The position numbers were made by a program, and so were the translations under genes. A stretch of DNA of 64,000 bases from Candidatus Nomurabacteria bacterium (GTDB taxonomy: Bacteria; Patescibacteriota; Saccharimonadia; Saccharimonadales; Saccharimonadaceae), in the NCBI GenBank assembly GCA_031257295.1, contig JAIROX010000004.1, forward strand, positions 1 to 64,000, in the 5' to 3' direction. Shown here in pieces: positions 42,836 to 55,788 of the stretch. Within the stretch, counting starts at the first letter, position 1; each line of letters opens with the position of its first letter. The notes beneath the pieces are model-generated. The model searched no databases. It worked only from the letters and a program-made list of their open reading frames with translations, and was not told the DNA's origin.

Positions 42836-42841
42836 CTTACT

Positions 42842-43225
42842 AAGCTTTTATTAAAAACAAAAAAGCGAAACAAAAACAAAACAACGAGAGAGCGGTGGAA
42901 GATAGATTAGCGAAGAGACTGGTAGCTTTTCGTACGTTTTTGCCGCAATAGGGCGGTTTATATGAGCTACCTAAGCTCCGCTAACTTTAAGCGTAGAGCG
43001 CGCATCTTATCTTTGCACATAATAAATAAAAATAAGATAAGTGGTGCAAGGACTATGCCCCTCTTAGGAGGAGCGGTCAACATCGCCCGGGGCGATGAAA
43101 GGCTGTAGTTATTTTTACAGCAAGAACTGAACAGAACAAGATTGGGCTACACTTATATTTATAGAGTCTACAATCCTGCTCAGTGATTGTAATTCAACTA
43201 TAACAACAGAGAGATTCGCCCTGAG
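42842..43225 (+). ncRNA. Candidate structured non-coding RNA
   Basis: About 380 bases downstream of a strong promoter, without an open frame. Hairpins in order: CCGC-AATAGG-GCGG (about 42943-42956), GAGCT/AGCTC (42964-42978), CTTATCTT pairing with AAGATAAG (43005-43012 with 43033-43040), CCTC-TTAG-GAGG (43060-43071), CATCGCC-CGG-GGCGATG (43081-43097) and CTGTA/TACAG (43103-43120). TGCAC inside the CTTATCTT loop can pair with GTGCA just after that stem, making an H-type pseudoknot. I cannot match it to 6S, SRP or other known RNAs. The 3' end is uncertain. Confidence 0.45.
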
Positions 43226-43266
43226 CTTCAAACTAACACCTGCGCGTAGTATAATATAAATTACTT

Positions 43267-43647
43267 ATGTTGAGCAGGGTATTAACATTGGTCTCTATGA
43301 TATCTGCTATGTTAGTGGCGGTTTTGTTAGTGGTGACAACGCCATCTGAAGTCGGTCCGTTCGGTGTACTGGCTTTTTTTGTTTTGATCTATCTGTTCTC
43401 GTTAGGGGTGTGTACTGGCTTTATGAGGATGTTCTCTATATTACTATCAAAGGTTACGAAGGGTTTTGTAATGGCGCGTCCAATCCAACCGATGAGTATA
43501 AAAAAAGCTTATTATATGAGCACTGTTATATCGCTGGCGCCAGTATTAATACTTGCTATGCAGTCGTTTGGCAGCATTGGGTTTTTAGAGCTTGGCCTAA
43601 TAGCTCTCTTTATAGCAATAGGGTGCTTTCTGATTAGTAAACGTTAG
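43267..43647 (+). CDS. Small polytopic membrane protein
   Basis: A 126-residue protein with four hydrophobic segments (about 5-24, 30-60, 78-98 and 102-122) and a basic end (SKR). No family is recognised. A TATAAT lies 11 bases before the ATG, no ribosome site is present. The next gene has its own -10 in the gap, so it may be monocistronic. Confidence 0.65.
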   Translation: MLSRVLTLVSMISAMLVAVLLVVTTPSEVGPFGVLAFFVLIYLFSLGVCTGFMRMFSILLSKVTKGFVMARPIQPMSIKKAYYMSTVISLAPVLILAMQSFGSIGFLELGLIALFIAIGCFLISKR

Positions 43648-43680
43648 CATTAAAAACAACGGTTATGGTATAATTTTTGT

Positions 43681-44094
43681 ATGAATTCAGAGCAAAATTT
43701 GGTGTCGCCGGAAGCGATAAAAGGGCCGGAGCAATTTAGCTTGCCGCCAGAAGCTCGCGCCGTTCCTGAACAAGGAGTTTTCGAAAATAGCGCGGAAAGG
43801 TTTGAGCAACGATCTGAGGGCGCGTCTAGTAATGCGGCGCCAGTGGTGTTGCCGCAAGTTATTGTGAATAACACAACACAGCCGACAGATACTAGCTCGC
43901 AAGGCACCGTGGCATCATCTAACCCAACTGCTGCTAAAGACAGTGACTCTATAGAAAAAGAATGGATTAGCCGCATAAAACAGGTCCTGAAAGATACAAA
44001 AGACGATCCATACAAAAAGGAAGAAGAGGTTAAGGACTTAAAGGCAGATTATCTGGACAAGCGTTACGGCCGCAAAATAGGGAGTGAGAGCTGA
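43681..44094 (+). CDS. Unknown soluble protein upstream of the TraG-like ATPase
   Basis: A 137-residue protein. Residues 1-80 are low-complexity, rich in Glu, Pro, Ser and Ala, and likely disordered. The last 50 are charged and helical (EKEWISRIKQVLKDTKDD, YKKEEEVKDLKADYLDKRYG). TGG-TATAAT ends 6 bases before the ATG, so the mRNA is probably leaderless. Six bases separate it from the ATPase gene, so it may be a small partner of that protein. Confidence 0.7.
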   Translation: MNSEQNLVSPEAIKGPEQFSLPPEARAVPEQGVFENSAERFEQRSEGASSNAAPVVLPQVIVNNTTQPTDTSSQGTVASSNPTAAKDSDSIEKEWISRIKQVLKDTKDDPYKKEEEVKDLKADYLDKRYGRKIGSES

Positions 44095-44099
44095 ACTAA

Positions 44100-46877
44100 A
44101 TGGGTGGTGTAATCATAACATTTTTCATTATAGTGATTATCGGCATAAGTGTAGTGGCCTTTGTGTGGTCACAGTATAGCCGCACTGCTAGAGAATCGAA
44201 AAATTATGAACGTGGCTTAAAAATGGTCCCGATGCTTATACACCTACCTCCGAGTAGCGATGATGTGGAGGGGGGTAGTCGTGATGAGCGTGATATTACG
44301 GATGAAGTGTTGTCACAAGCTCAGGTAATGTACAATATCATATCGTCAACAGTTATTAAGGGCTTTAAGAGTAAGGTTTATGGTCAGCGGCACATATCGT
44401 TTGAGATTTTGGCTAGTAGCGGGCTGATTCACTATTATGCTGTTGTGCCAGCTGTGCTGACTGAGGCCATAAAGCAAGCGATTTCTGCAGCTTATCCATC
44501 TGCAAGACTTGAAGAGGTCGAAGGGCACAACATATTTAGCCAACAGGGAAAAATAAGTGGTACGATAGGCGGCGAGTTTACGCTAAAAAAGGAATATGTA
44601 TATCCGCTGGCCACATATCAGGACACAAAACAAGATGCATCTAGGGCGCTTCTGAATGCTTTATCTGCGGCTTCCAAAGACGACGGTGTGGCTGTGCAGG
44701 TTATGTTTAGGCCAGCTAACGAAAACTGGACTAAGAAGGCGACTGACAAAGTCGATAAGATTAAGAAGGGTAAAAAGACAAATTCTGGCTTACCGGGCGG
44801 AGCCTTTCTGGGTGATTTAGCCGAAATACTTTGGAAACCGCCAGAATCTCGTGAAACCAAAGCAGATGAAAAACCATTAACTAACCTAGAATTAGCAGAG
44901 ATAGAGGCTATTGAAGGTAAGACTAAATATCCTGGTTACGAAACATTGATTAGGGTGGTCGTGTCGTCACCGACGGCCGCGCGTTCGCAGGCGCTATTGC
45001 AAAATATCATAGCTTCTTTTTCTATGTTTGATTCACCTAGTTATAACGGATTTCGGTTCGAAATGGCTCGTGATATAGAAAAATTAACCACCGATTATGT
45101 TTTTCGATTCTTCCCTCAAACATCCAATGATAGCTTGCTAAATAGTGTAGAGCTGGCTTCGATATTTCACCTGCCGGATCAGAAATCTATACCTTCTTCA
45201 CAAGTTAAGCGCCAGATGGCCAAGCAGGTTGATGGCCCAACAGAGTCTATGGAAGAAGGTCTGTTGCTTGGCTATAACGAGTTCCGTGGTGTCAAAAAAC
45301 CGATCCGCTTAAACGAGACGGATCGCCGTCGTCACACCTACATTATTGGTGGAACTGGCATGGGCAAGTCGGTTTTGCTTAAGAACTTAGCTTATCAGGA
45401 TATGACTAACGGTAAAGGGTTTGCCTTTGTTGATCCTCACGGTGATGCTGTTGAAGATCTGTTAGGAATGGTTCCTCCAGAAAGAGTGGATGATATCATC
45501 TATTTCAATCCGAGCGACCTTGAAGCACCTGTAGGTTTAAACTTGTTTGAATTTGAAACACAGGATCAGCGTGATTTCCTGATTCAAGAAGCGATTGCTA
45601 TGCTATATAAGCTTTATGATCCTGGCCATACGGGCATTATCGGTCCGCGCTATGAACACTGGTTCCGCAACGCTGCACTTACAATTATGAGCGACCCTAA
45701 TGGTTCAACATTTATCGACGTGCCTCAGGTTTTCAACGATCAAGGGTTTACTAATGAGAAGCTTAAATACGTAAAAGATCAAACGGTGTTGGATTTTTGG
45801 TATAAAGAAATGGCGCAGACTAGTGAAGCGAATAAATCAGAGGTGCTTGGTTGGTTTGTCAGTAAATTTGGTGCATTTCTTAGTAACGAGATGATGCGTA
45901 ATATAATCGGGCAGACTAAAAGTGGTTTTAACCTGCGCCAGATCATGGATGAAGGTAAGATTTTGCTTGTTAATCTTTCGAAAGGCACAACCGGTGAGTT
46001 AAATTCACAACTGCTGGGTATGATCTTTGTTATGAAATTTCAAACCGCAGCTATGAGCCGTGCCAATATGCCAGAGGATCAACGACGAGACTTTTGTCTT
46101 TACGTAGACGAGTTTCAGAATTTTGCAACCGATAGCTTCGAGTCAATATTATCCGAAGCCAGAAAATATCGATTAAACCTAATAGTAGTCAACCAGTTTA
46201 TGACTCAGCTAACTGACAAAATTCGTGAAGGTATTTTGGGTAACGTTGGCACAATTATGTCTGGACGCTTGGGTATAACAGACGCAGAGGTTCTTTACAA
46301 AAAGTTTGCACCTACGTTTGATGCTGAAGATCTTACTAAGCTACCGAATTTTCAAGCCATTGCCTCGGTTATGATTCATGATGTACCATCAGCACCGTTC
46401 AGCATGTCGTTAATTCCGGCAATGGGCAAGACTAACCCAGAGCTTCGCGACTCTCTAAAGCAATACTCGGCTGTTAAATATGGACGTTCGCGTAAGGAGA
46501 TTGACGCAGAAATTAGGAGGCGCCTGGGGGCTGGCGATGAGGCCAAAAAACGTCGCCAAGAAGATGGCCTAAAGAAGCCTCAGCCAAGCGCTGTTCCTAC
46601 TGGCGCTAGACAGCCTTCTGCTGGTATGGCCCCGGTATCTTCCTCGGCGCCAAGCTTTCTGGATAGCTGGATAGAAAAAAAGAGGCAATTACAACAGGCG
46701 AAAGAGACTAGCGCGGCCAGTAGTACGGCAGGGCCTACTAATAAACCTAGCGTATCATCACCGCAGACTGCGTCAGCTCCAGTTTCTCAACCAGTCCCAA
46801 CACCAACGCAACAGGCAGACAGAGCTAGTGTGGGCGGTAGTGATGACGAAGATGAAACGATCTTGAGAATTCGTTAA
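44100..46877 (+). CDS. VirD4/TraG-like (DUF87/TraM-recognition) membrane ATPase
   Basis: A 925-residue protein with one N-terminal membrane segment (about 3-25), a domain of about 350 residues, then a HerA/TraG-type motor. The motor has Walker A GGTGMGKSVLLKNL near 417, FVDPHGDAVEDLL, and Walker B LYVDEFQNFATDSF near 667, followed by VNQFMTQL and a TraD-like end. The last 120 residues are Pro/Ser/Gln-rich and disordered. Such ATPases move DNA or protein across membranes. No VirB-type genes lie nearby, so its partner channel is unknown; it could also be a DNA-handling pump tied to uptake or transfer. gyrB follows. Confidence 0.85.
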   Translation: MGGVIITFFIIVIIGISVVAFVWSQYSRTARESKNYERGLKMVPMLIHLPPSSDDVEGGSRDERDITDEVLSQAQVMYNIISSTVIKGFKSKVYGQRHISFEILASSGLIHYYAVVPAVLTEAIKQAISAAYPSARLEEVEGHNIFSQQGKISGTIGGEFTLKKEYVYPLATYQDTKQDASRALLNALSAASKDDGVAVQVMFRPANENWTKKATDKVDKIKKGKKTNSGLPGGAFLGDLAEILWKPPESRETKADEKPLTNLELAEIEAIEGKTKYPGYETLIRVVVSSPTAARSQALLQNIIASFSMFDSPSYNGFRFEMARDIEKLTTDYVFRFFPQTSNDSLLNSVELASIFHLPDQKSIPSSQVKRQMAKQVDGPTESMEEGLLLGYNEFRGVKKPIRLNETDRRRHTYIIGGTGMGKSVLLKNLAYQDMTNGKGFAFVDPHGDAVEDLLGMVPPERVDDIIYFNPSDLEAPVGLNLFEFETQDQRDFLIQEAIAMLYKLYDPGHTGIIGPRYEHWFRNAALTIMSDPNGSTFIDVPQVFNDQGFTNEKLKYVKDQTVLDFWYKEMAQTSEANKSEVLGWFVSKFGAFLSNEMMRNIIGQTKSGFNLRQIMDEGKILLVNLSKGTTGELNSQLLGMIFVMKFQTAAMSRANMPEDQRRDFCLYVDEFQNFATDSFESILSEARKYRLNLIVVNQFMTQLTDKIREGILGNVGTIMSGRLGITDAEVLYKKFAPTFDAEDLTKLPNFQAIASVMIHDVPSAPFSMSLIPAMGKTNPELRDSLKQYSAVKYGRSRKEIDAEIRRRLGAGDEAKKRRQEDGLKKPQPSAVPTGARQPSAGMAPVSSSAPSFLDSWIEKKRQLQQAKETSAASSTAGPTNKPSVSSPQTASAPVSQPVPTPTQQADRASVGGSDDEDETILRIR

Positions 46878-46891
46878 CACCGCATCAGGCC

Positions 46892-46920
46892 TTGAGAAAA
46901 AACTCAGAATGATATATAAT
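46892..46920 (+). promoter_or_regulatory. Promoter of gyrB-gyrA
   Basis: TTGAGA, a 17-base spacer, TATAAT. The leader then carries GTGAGGTG as the ribosome site of gyrB. Confidence 0.7.
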
Positions 46921-46957
46921 TAAGCAGTATTGTTTCTATTATTTAAGTGAGGTGTAA

Positions 46958-48943
<1,986 letters not shown>

Positions 48944-48952
48944 GAGATGATG

Positions 48953-51505
48953 ATGGACGACAAAGATAATAAGATAAACCAAATTCCAAAAGAAACTCCG
49001 AATGAGCAACCATTAGAAGGCGAATTATTGGAGAAAGATCAAGAAGTGCCAGAGGGGATTGAGCTACGTACGGTTGAAAATGTCATGGAAGATAGCTTTT
49101 TCCGCTATTCAATGAGCGTTATAATCGACCGCGCCCTGCCAGACGTACGAGACGGCCTGAAGCCAGTGCACCGTCGTATTCTGTACACAATGGAGCGCAA
49201 CGGTTGGCGTCCGGGCACTAAGTTTGTAAAGTCGGCTCGTATCGTCGGTGACGTAATGGGTAAGTATCATCCGCACGGCGACTCCGCAATTTATGACGCT
49301 ATGGTGCGCCTAGCTCAAGACTGGTCTTTAAGATATTGCCTGGTTGAGGGCCAGGGTAACTTTGGATCGATGGATGGTGACCCAGCGGCTGCTAATCGCT
49401 ATACTGAGGCGCGCATGCATAAAGTTGGTGCTGAAATGCTGGCTGATCTTGATAAAGAAACGGTTGATTTTCATGACAACTACGATGGGTCTCTGCAAGA
49501 ACCGATCGTATTACCGTCAGCTATACCGAATATCTTGCTAAATGGCCAAATGGGTATTGCTGTAGGAATGGCGACTAATATCCCGCCGCACAACCTAAAC
49601 GAAGTAGTAGATGCCACGATAGCCCAGATTGATAATCCCGACATTTCAGTTGACGAGCTCCTAAAACACGTTAAGGGACCAGACTTTCCGACCGGTGCTG
49701 TAGTTTACGGTGGTGCGCCGATGAAACAGGCTTATCAGACCGGCCGTGGCAGTGTGATGATCCGTGCTGTAGCTGATATTGAAGAAACAAAAAAAGGCCG
49801 ATTCCAGATTGTAGTAACAGAAGTGCCATATGGTATCAATAAAGCCACAATGATTGAGAAAATTGCCGAACTGGTTAAAGAGAAAAAACTTAACACCATC
49901 TCTGATCTGCGCGATGAAAGCTCACGTGGTAAGGTCCGTATTGTGATCGAGCTCAAAAAAGACTCGTACCCGAAAAAAGTTTTAAATCAGCTTTATAAGC
50001 TAACGCAGTTGCAAACTAGCTTCCACTATAACATGCTGGCGTTAGTAGACGGCATCCAGCCCAAGGTGCTTGGCTTAAAGGAAATCTTGCATGAGTTTAT
50101 TAAGCACCGTCAATCAGTAGTGCGGCGCCGTACTGAATATGAACTACGCAAGGCCAAGGAGCGTGCTCATATACTAGAAGGTTACAAAATAGCTCTTGAT
50201 CATATCGACGAAGTAATCGCCACTATTCGTTCTAGCCAGACCACGGAAGAGGCTGAGCGGAACTTGATCGCTAAATTTAAGCTTTCAGAGATTCAGGCAA
50301 AAGCCATTTTGGCAATGCAGCTACGCCGCCTGACTGGTCTTGAGAGAGATGCCATTGAAAACGAGCTCAAAGAGTTACAAGATTTGATAAAGAAATTGGA
50401 AGGTATTTTGGCCGATGAGAGCTTAATATTAGGACTGGTCAAGAGCGAATTGCTTGATGTCAAAAAACGTTACGGCGATGAGCGGCGCAGTAAGATGATG
50501 GGCCATGAGCTTGGTAAAATGAGCGATGAAGACCTAGTCCCGGAGGAAGAGAGTGTTGTAATATTAACAACAGAAAATTATATAAAGCGTACCAGTATTA
50601 ATGATTATCGCCGTCAAAATCGTGGTGGTAAGGGTAAGCGTGGCATGAGTACTAAAGAAGAGGACGTTATTGATCAGCTGATTCCGGCGAATACTCATGA
50701 CTGGCTGTCGTTCTTCACTAATCGCGGTCGCGTGTTCCGTTTGCGGGCTTATGAAGTGCCAGCGGCTAGCCTATCCGCTAAAGGTGTAGCGGCGGTTAAT
50801 CTGCTCCAGCTCCAGCCAGATGAAAAAATAACTTCCATCATAAAACATGAAAAGGATGCCACTCCAGAAGGTTTTCTGTTTATGACGACGGTTAACGGTA
50901 CTATCAAGAAAACTGAAGTCGCAGCTTATGCAAATGTCCGTTCCAATGGTCTTATTGCTATTAAGTTAGATGACGGTGATGAGCTAAGATGGATTAAGCA
51001 AACCAGTGGTAACGACGATGTTATCATTTCAACTTCAGCTGGCCAGGCCACGCGTTTCAATGAGAAGGATGTTCGACCAATGGGCCGTACGGCACGTGGC
51101 GTGCGCGGCATACGCCTGCGCTCAAGTGACACTGTAGTCGGTATGGACTTGGTAATTGATAACGAACAGAAACTGCTAGTTATTAGCCAGAATGGTTTCG
51201 GCAAGATGACTAAGGCGTCTAATTTCCCGCCTCATAAGCGTGGTGGTGTTGGTATGAAGGTTGCAGCGGTAACTGAGAAGACTGGTCCAATAGCAGCCGT
51301 CCATTCAATTGAGGCTGATGCAGATGAAATAATAATTATTTCGACTGGCGGACAGGCAATCCGCGTAGCGCTCAAAGATATACCAACCCTGGGTCGCACT
51401 ACTCAAGGTGTACGTATTATGCGACTAGGTGATGACGACAGTGTTGCTTCACTTGGTATCATGCCAGCTAAGGAGCAGGAAGAAATAGCCGATGGAGAGT
51501 CCTAG
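48953..51505 (+). CDS. gyrA: DNA gyrase subunit A
   Basis: DNA-cutting subunit of gyrase. The 850 residues show [18 protein letters not shown], the active-site Tyr in [10 protein letters not shown] near 150, the coiled coil, and a six-bladed C-terminal DNA-wrapping domain with the GyrA box [10 protein letters not shown] near 555. This box separates GyrA from ParC. Three ATG codons occur in a row at 48947, 48950 and 48953; AGGAG at 48942-48946 suits the third. The gyrB stop lies in this ribosome site. The next gene starts 14 bases before the gyrA stop. Confidence 0.97.
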   Translation: MDDKDNKINQIPKETPNEQPLEGELLEKDQEVPEGIELRTVENVMEDSFFRYSMSVIIDRALPDVRDGLKPVHRRILYTMERNGWRPGTKFVKSARIVGDVMGKYHPHGDSAIYDAMVRLAQDWSLRYCLVEGQGNFGSMDGDPAAANRYTEARMHKVGAEMLADLDKETVDFHDNYDGSLQEPIVLPSAIPNILLNGQMGIAVGMATNIPPHNLNEVVDATIAQIDNPDISVDELLKHVKGPDFPTGAVVYGGAPMKQAYQTGRGSVMIRAVADIEETKKGRFQIVVTEVPYGINKATMIEKIAELVKEKKLNTISDLRDESSRGKVRIVIELKKDSYPKKVLNQLYKLTQLQTSFHYNMLALVDGIQPKVLGLKEILHEFIKHRQSVVRRRTEYELRKAKERAHILEGYKIALDHIDEVIATIRSSQTTEEAERNLIAKFKLSEIQAKAILAMQLRRLTGLERDAIENELKELQDLIKKLEGILADESLILGLVKSELLDVKKRYGDERRSKMMGHELGKMSDEDLVPEEESVVILTTENYIKRTSINDYRRQNRGGKGKRGMSTKEEDVIDQLIPANTHDWLSFFTNRGRVFRLRAYEVPAASLSAKGVAAVNLLQLQPDEKITSIIKHEKDATPEGFLFMTTVNGTIKKTEVAAYANVRSNGLIAIKLDDGDELRWIKQTSGNDDVIISTSAGQATRFNEKDVRPMGRTARGVRGIRLRSSDTVVGMDLVIDNEQKLLVISQNGFGKMTKASNFPPHKRGGVGMKVAAVTEKTGPIAAVHSIEADADEIIIISTGGQAIRVALKDIPTLGRTTQGVRIMRLGDDDSVASLGIMPAKEQEEIADGES

Positions 51506-51914
51506 ATATCTTATAGCGTTGGCTGTCACATGCGCCGTTGCATATATGACCAAAGTCTTAGTTAGCACAGTTAAAGCTAAAAAATTTTGTATTAAGTCTG
51601 GCCTTGAAACTGGTGGCATGCCAAGTGCACATACGGCCTTCATAGTATCTGTGACTATTATGATAGGCTTGGAGCAAGGGTTTTTGTCACCTTTATTCGC
51701 CTTGGCGACCGCTATAACGGCCATAGTCATGCATGATTCGGTTAAAGTTCGCTACGCTGTGGGTGAATATGGCGAAGCCTTAAACAGCCTCATCAAAGAA
51801 CGAAAATCAAATGTACGCCAAGTTAAGATTGTTAAAGGCCATAAGTCGGCTGAAGTTGCAGCTGGAACTTTACTTGGCATGGTTGTCGCGCTAGCTGTTT
51901 TTTATTATATCTAA
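51492..51914 (+). CDS. DUF212 family (divergent PAP2) membrane protein
   Basis: A 140-residue integral membrane protein with the DUF212 signature: [22 protein letters not shown] (read in parts), [18 protein letters not shown] and a final hydrophobic helix. GGMPSAH resembles the PAP2 phosphatase core, but activity is not established for the family. It starts inside the end of gyrA, so it is the last gene of the gyr operon. The 16S promoter begins just after its stop. Confidence 0.88.
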   Translation: MESPRYLIALAVTCAVAYMTKVLVSTVKAKKFCIKSGLETGGMPSAHTAFIVSVTIMIGLEQGFLSPLFALATAITAIVMHDSVKVRYAVGEYGEALNSLIKERKSNVRQVKIVKGHKSAEVAAGTLLGMVVALAVFYYI

Positions 51915-51922
51915 AATTAACC

Positions 51923-51951
51923 TTGACACTCAGATTGCTGTCTGATAAGAT
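51923..51951 (+). promoter_or_regulatory. 16S rRNA promoter
   Basis: TTGACA (consensus -35), a 17-base spacer, TAAGAT. It is the best promoter in the window and lies about 210 bases before mature 16S. Confidence 0.85.
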
Positions 51952-52031
51952 AGTTAAAGTCTTATTGTGGAGCGAGGGCCAACAGATATAATTCTTGGCT
52001 AGCCTAGATATAATAACCGACGCAGCAAATT

Positions 52032-52051
52032 AACAATTTAGTTGTGCAATT
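52032..52051 (+). other. Left arm of the 16S processing stem
   Basis: These 20 bases (AACAATTTAG TTGTGCAATT) pair with 53788-53807 along their full length with one G-U pair. This is the usual double-stranded substrate for RNase III around 16S and closes before the 16S terminator. Confidence 0.85.
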
Positions 52052-52161
52052 TGAGATGCTCCTTTCGGGGCGTCTTATGGTGTAATTTATTACACTATCA
52101 TCGTCAGTTTAATTTTTTAATTGAGTTTTCAAATTCAAGATAGTTTCGCGCAAGTGAAACA

Positions 52162-53662
<1,501 letters not shown>

Positions 53663-53787
53663 AGGGAGAATGATGCGCAGATGTCAGCAATGGTATCTGT
53701 AGCTAGGTCGGTCTTGTTATTGTGACAAGCTTACACAATAACTTTATCTGTTCACAGATAAGACAAAGCTAAACACGAGCTGAGATG

Positions 53788-53807
53788 AATTGCACAACTA
53801 AGTTGTT
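53788..53807 (+). other. Right arm of the 16S processing stem
   Basis: AATTGCACAA CTAAGTTGTT pairs with 52032-52051. It ends 3 bases before the terminator. Confidence 0.85.
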
Positions 53808-53810
53808 AAT

Positions 53811-53838
53811 AAAAACAGCCCTTCGGGGCTGTTTTTTT
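53811..53838 (+). terminator. 16S transcript terminator
   Basis: CAGCCC, tetraloop TTCG, GGGCTG, then seven T, with an A-tract in front. A strong Rho-independent terminator directly after the 16S processing stem means the 16S is not co-transcribed with 23S. Confidence 0.92.
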
Positions 53839-53880
53839 GGCGTATCCATTTGGCAAACTTAGGCGTGTTATTATAGAGGT

Positions 53881-54795
53881 ATGGCGTTTTCTGAGAAATT
53901 AAAATTAGAAGTGAAGAAAAAGGCAGCCTTTCGTTGCGTGATTTGTCATGAGCCGTTCGTAGAAGTACATCATATTGTGCCGAAGAAGGAGGGTGGCACG
54001 GATGCCGCAGATAATGCTGCACCGTTATGTGCCACGCATCACGATCTATTCGGCGATAACCCGTCAAAACGCAAGCAGATTCGCGAAATGCGCGACCATT
54101 GGTACAGGGTAATTGAATCGTACGTGCGTGATGGTAAGCTTGAGCCAATTCAACCCTTAGACAGAAGAGAGATTGGGACCAGAGTGCGTTCGTGCGGTAG
54201 TATTGCTATTTACCACTATGTGTTTGAAGATGAAGACTTCGAAACTTCAGCGCAAATCTTATTTAAGCTAGTGCAGGCTGCCCAAAAACAACAACCCGGT
54301 GCTAATCGTGTACTATACTTGGATATAGAGGGACACAGAAACAAGCAAGGCGGCTACGATCACGATATGTACGAATTGCAGACAGAATTCATGTTGGGGC
54401 TTCTTATGAACTATATATCAGAGGTGTATATGCCATTGAACCATTGCTTGAATAGCGGTCCACAAGACGATGATATCCCAGGTACCTTAGCGATTGGGGC
54501 TGCGCCGTCATACCGGACGGCGAAGAATGATCTGCGCTCTAGTATTGCGCCCAGGACCACTTTCAAACTACTTGGCGTGCCCATAGGTGCAGAGCTAGTA
54601 TTTATGCCAGATCAAAGCATCAAGTGTACAGTTGTTAGCCTAAAGAATCAGGTTGAATATGAAGGGCTGATCACCACGTTATCGCGCATGGCCAACAATA
54701 TACTGGGTGGTCATTTGAACGGTTTTAATTATTTTATGTATAAGGGTCAGAAGTTGGCGGATTTGCGTCGGAGATTAGATGAAAGCTATCAATAA
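53881..54795 (+). CDS. HNH endonuclease-domain protein with unknown C-terminal domain
   Basis: A 304-residue protein. Residues 15-58 form an HNH unit: C19-x2-C22, H30-H31 in VEVHHIVPKKEGG, N45, C50 and H53. The remaining 240 residues are not recognised; they include YLDIEGHRNKQGGYDHDMYE and EAEL-type helices, with ALAIG-like and LGVPIGAELVF strands. HNH units of this type cut DNA, for example in restriction of foreign DNA, but the target is unknown. TGT-TATTAT lies 6 bases before the ATG. Its stop overlaps the methyltransferase-like gene that follows, suggesting a joint role in DNA defence or repair. Confidence 0.8.
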   Translation: MAFSEKLKLEVKKKAAFRCVICHEPFVEVHHIVPKKEGGTDAADNAAPLCATHHDLFGDNPSKRKQIREMRDHWYRVIESYVRDGKLEPIQPLDRREIGTRVRSCGSIAIYHYVFEDEDFETSAQILFKLVQAAQKQQPGANRVLYLDIEGHRNKQGGYDHDMYELQTEFMLGLLMNYISEVYMPLNHCLNSGPQDDDIPGTLAIGAAPSYRTAKNDLRSSIAPRTTFKLLGVPIGAELVFMPDQSIKCTVVSLKNQVEYEGLITTLSRMANNILGGHLNGFNYFMYKGQKLADLRRRLDESYQ

Positions 54796-55156
54796 AACAT
54801 TAGACGAGTATCTAGCTGGCTATCCGCTTGATTGGCGGCAGCAAGTGCAGGAATACCTGGCAGGTAAAAGGCGCAATTTTGATGTAGGTTTAACAACGTT
54901 GCCAGGTACGGAGTTCCAGCAAGCAGTTTGGCGGGCGATGTTAAAAATACAATATAGCCAAACCAAGAGTTACAAACAGATTGCCAAAGATATCGGTCGG
55001 CCCAAGGCCTTTCGCGCTGTGGCTAATGCTTGCGGTGCTAACCCCTATCCGATAATTATTCCTTGTCACCGAGTGGTGGCTAGCCACGGCCTAGGTGGGT
55101 TCTCGTTGGGTCTAGATCTTAAGAAGAAGTTACTTAGGCTCGAAAGCACTCTTTAG
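54779..55156 (+). CDS. ogt: Methylated-DNA-protein cysteine methyltransferase (Ogt/MGMT, catalytic domain)
   Basis: Removes alkyl groups from O6-guanine onto its own cysteine. The 125 residues hold only the catalytic domain: PGTEFQQAVWRAMLKI, SYKQIAKDIGRPKAFRAVANACG and IPCHRVV with the acceptor Cys96, then GLGGFSLGLDLKKKLL. The N-terminal domain of full-length Ogt is reduced to about 35 residues. The usual Asn in GxNP becomes GANP, which is normal. It starts 17 bases before the stop of the HNH gene. Confidence 0.93.
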   Translation: MKAINKTLDEYLAGYPLDWRQQVQEYLAGKRRNFDVGLTTLPGTEFQQAVWRAMLKIQYSQTKSYKQIAKDIGRPKAFRAVANACGANPYPIIIPCHRVVASHGLGGFSLGLDLKKKLLRLESTL

Positions 55157-55683
55157 TGTTCTTCGTTTAGTTTGCCAGCTCGCCAATCTTTAATAAAGCC
55201 AACCATGGCGAACACCGTTAGCCCGATCTCAAGAATGATGCCAAAAATAGAGCCAATATAGAGGTTGTAAATAGTCCACAGGGTTCCGACTGGTAACCCG
55301 CAGAGCTTATATACTGCTGGTTTTTTCTGCCAGATAGAGTAACGATAAAGGCTGGTGGCAAAAACACTCATTAGGCTGAGGAACCCATCATAGGTGAAGG
55401 CAGCTAGCAAAGCTATGGCTGAGAAGGTGAGTGCCAACATGGGTAGGCTAGTACCGAACTTAGGCCATTTATACTTAACTAGGTTAGCGATGAGCGCAAC
55501 TACACAAGTAGCCACACCGGACCAGCCTCCCAGCAAAATAAAGGCTATAGCATTTAGAAATACTGCTACCCCCCCCACAACCAAGATGCTCTTTTGGGTC
55601 TTGAGCAAGTAGCTGTAGGCAAACAAGCCGTAAAAGATCACAGTTACAATCTGAGAAATAATATACGTGATATTCCAATCCAT
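55153..55683 (-). CDS. YgjV-like inner-membrane protein
   Basis: A 176-residue polytopic protein with about six helices. The pattern (FLLLKTQKSILVVGGVAVFLNAIAF-like start, GGWSGVATCVVALIANL, then SLYRYSIWQKKPAVYKLCGLP) resembles the Imp-YgjV family (PF10688). Its function is unknown. A TATAAT lies 6 bases before the ATG with no ribosome site. Its stop overlaps the end of ogt by 4 bases on the opposite strand. Confidence 0.7.
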   Translation of the reverse strand: MDWNITYIISQIVTVIFYGLFAYSYLLKTQKSILVVGGVAVFLNAIAFILLGGWSGVATCVVALIANLVKYKWPKFGTSLPMLALTFSAIALLAAFTYDGFLSLMSVFATSLYRYSIWQKKPAVYKLCGLPVGTLWTIYNLYIGSIFGIILEIGLTVFAMVGFIKDWRAGKLNEEH

Positions 55684-55722
55684 TGGTTTATTATATCATA
55701 AAATCCAGGAATAAAAGGTGTT

Positions 55723-55749
55723 GTTTTTTTCAAAAAACACTGATATACT
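55723..55749 (+). promoter_or_regulatory. Promoter and possible operator of the TrmB-like gene
   Basis: GTTTTTT-TC-AAAAAAC is an inverted repeat at 55723-55738, followed by TATACT at 55744-55749. The repeat would sit at the -35 region, so it may be an autoregulatory site. Confidence 0.45.
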
Positions 55750-55788
55750 CTGTAACTAGAGGTGGTGTTTTAGGAAAGTGAAACAAGC

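Noticed and set aside
42842-43225. 6S RNA as identity of the structured candidate
   Set aside because: 6S forms one long rod with a central bubble; this region forms many short separate hairpins.
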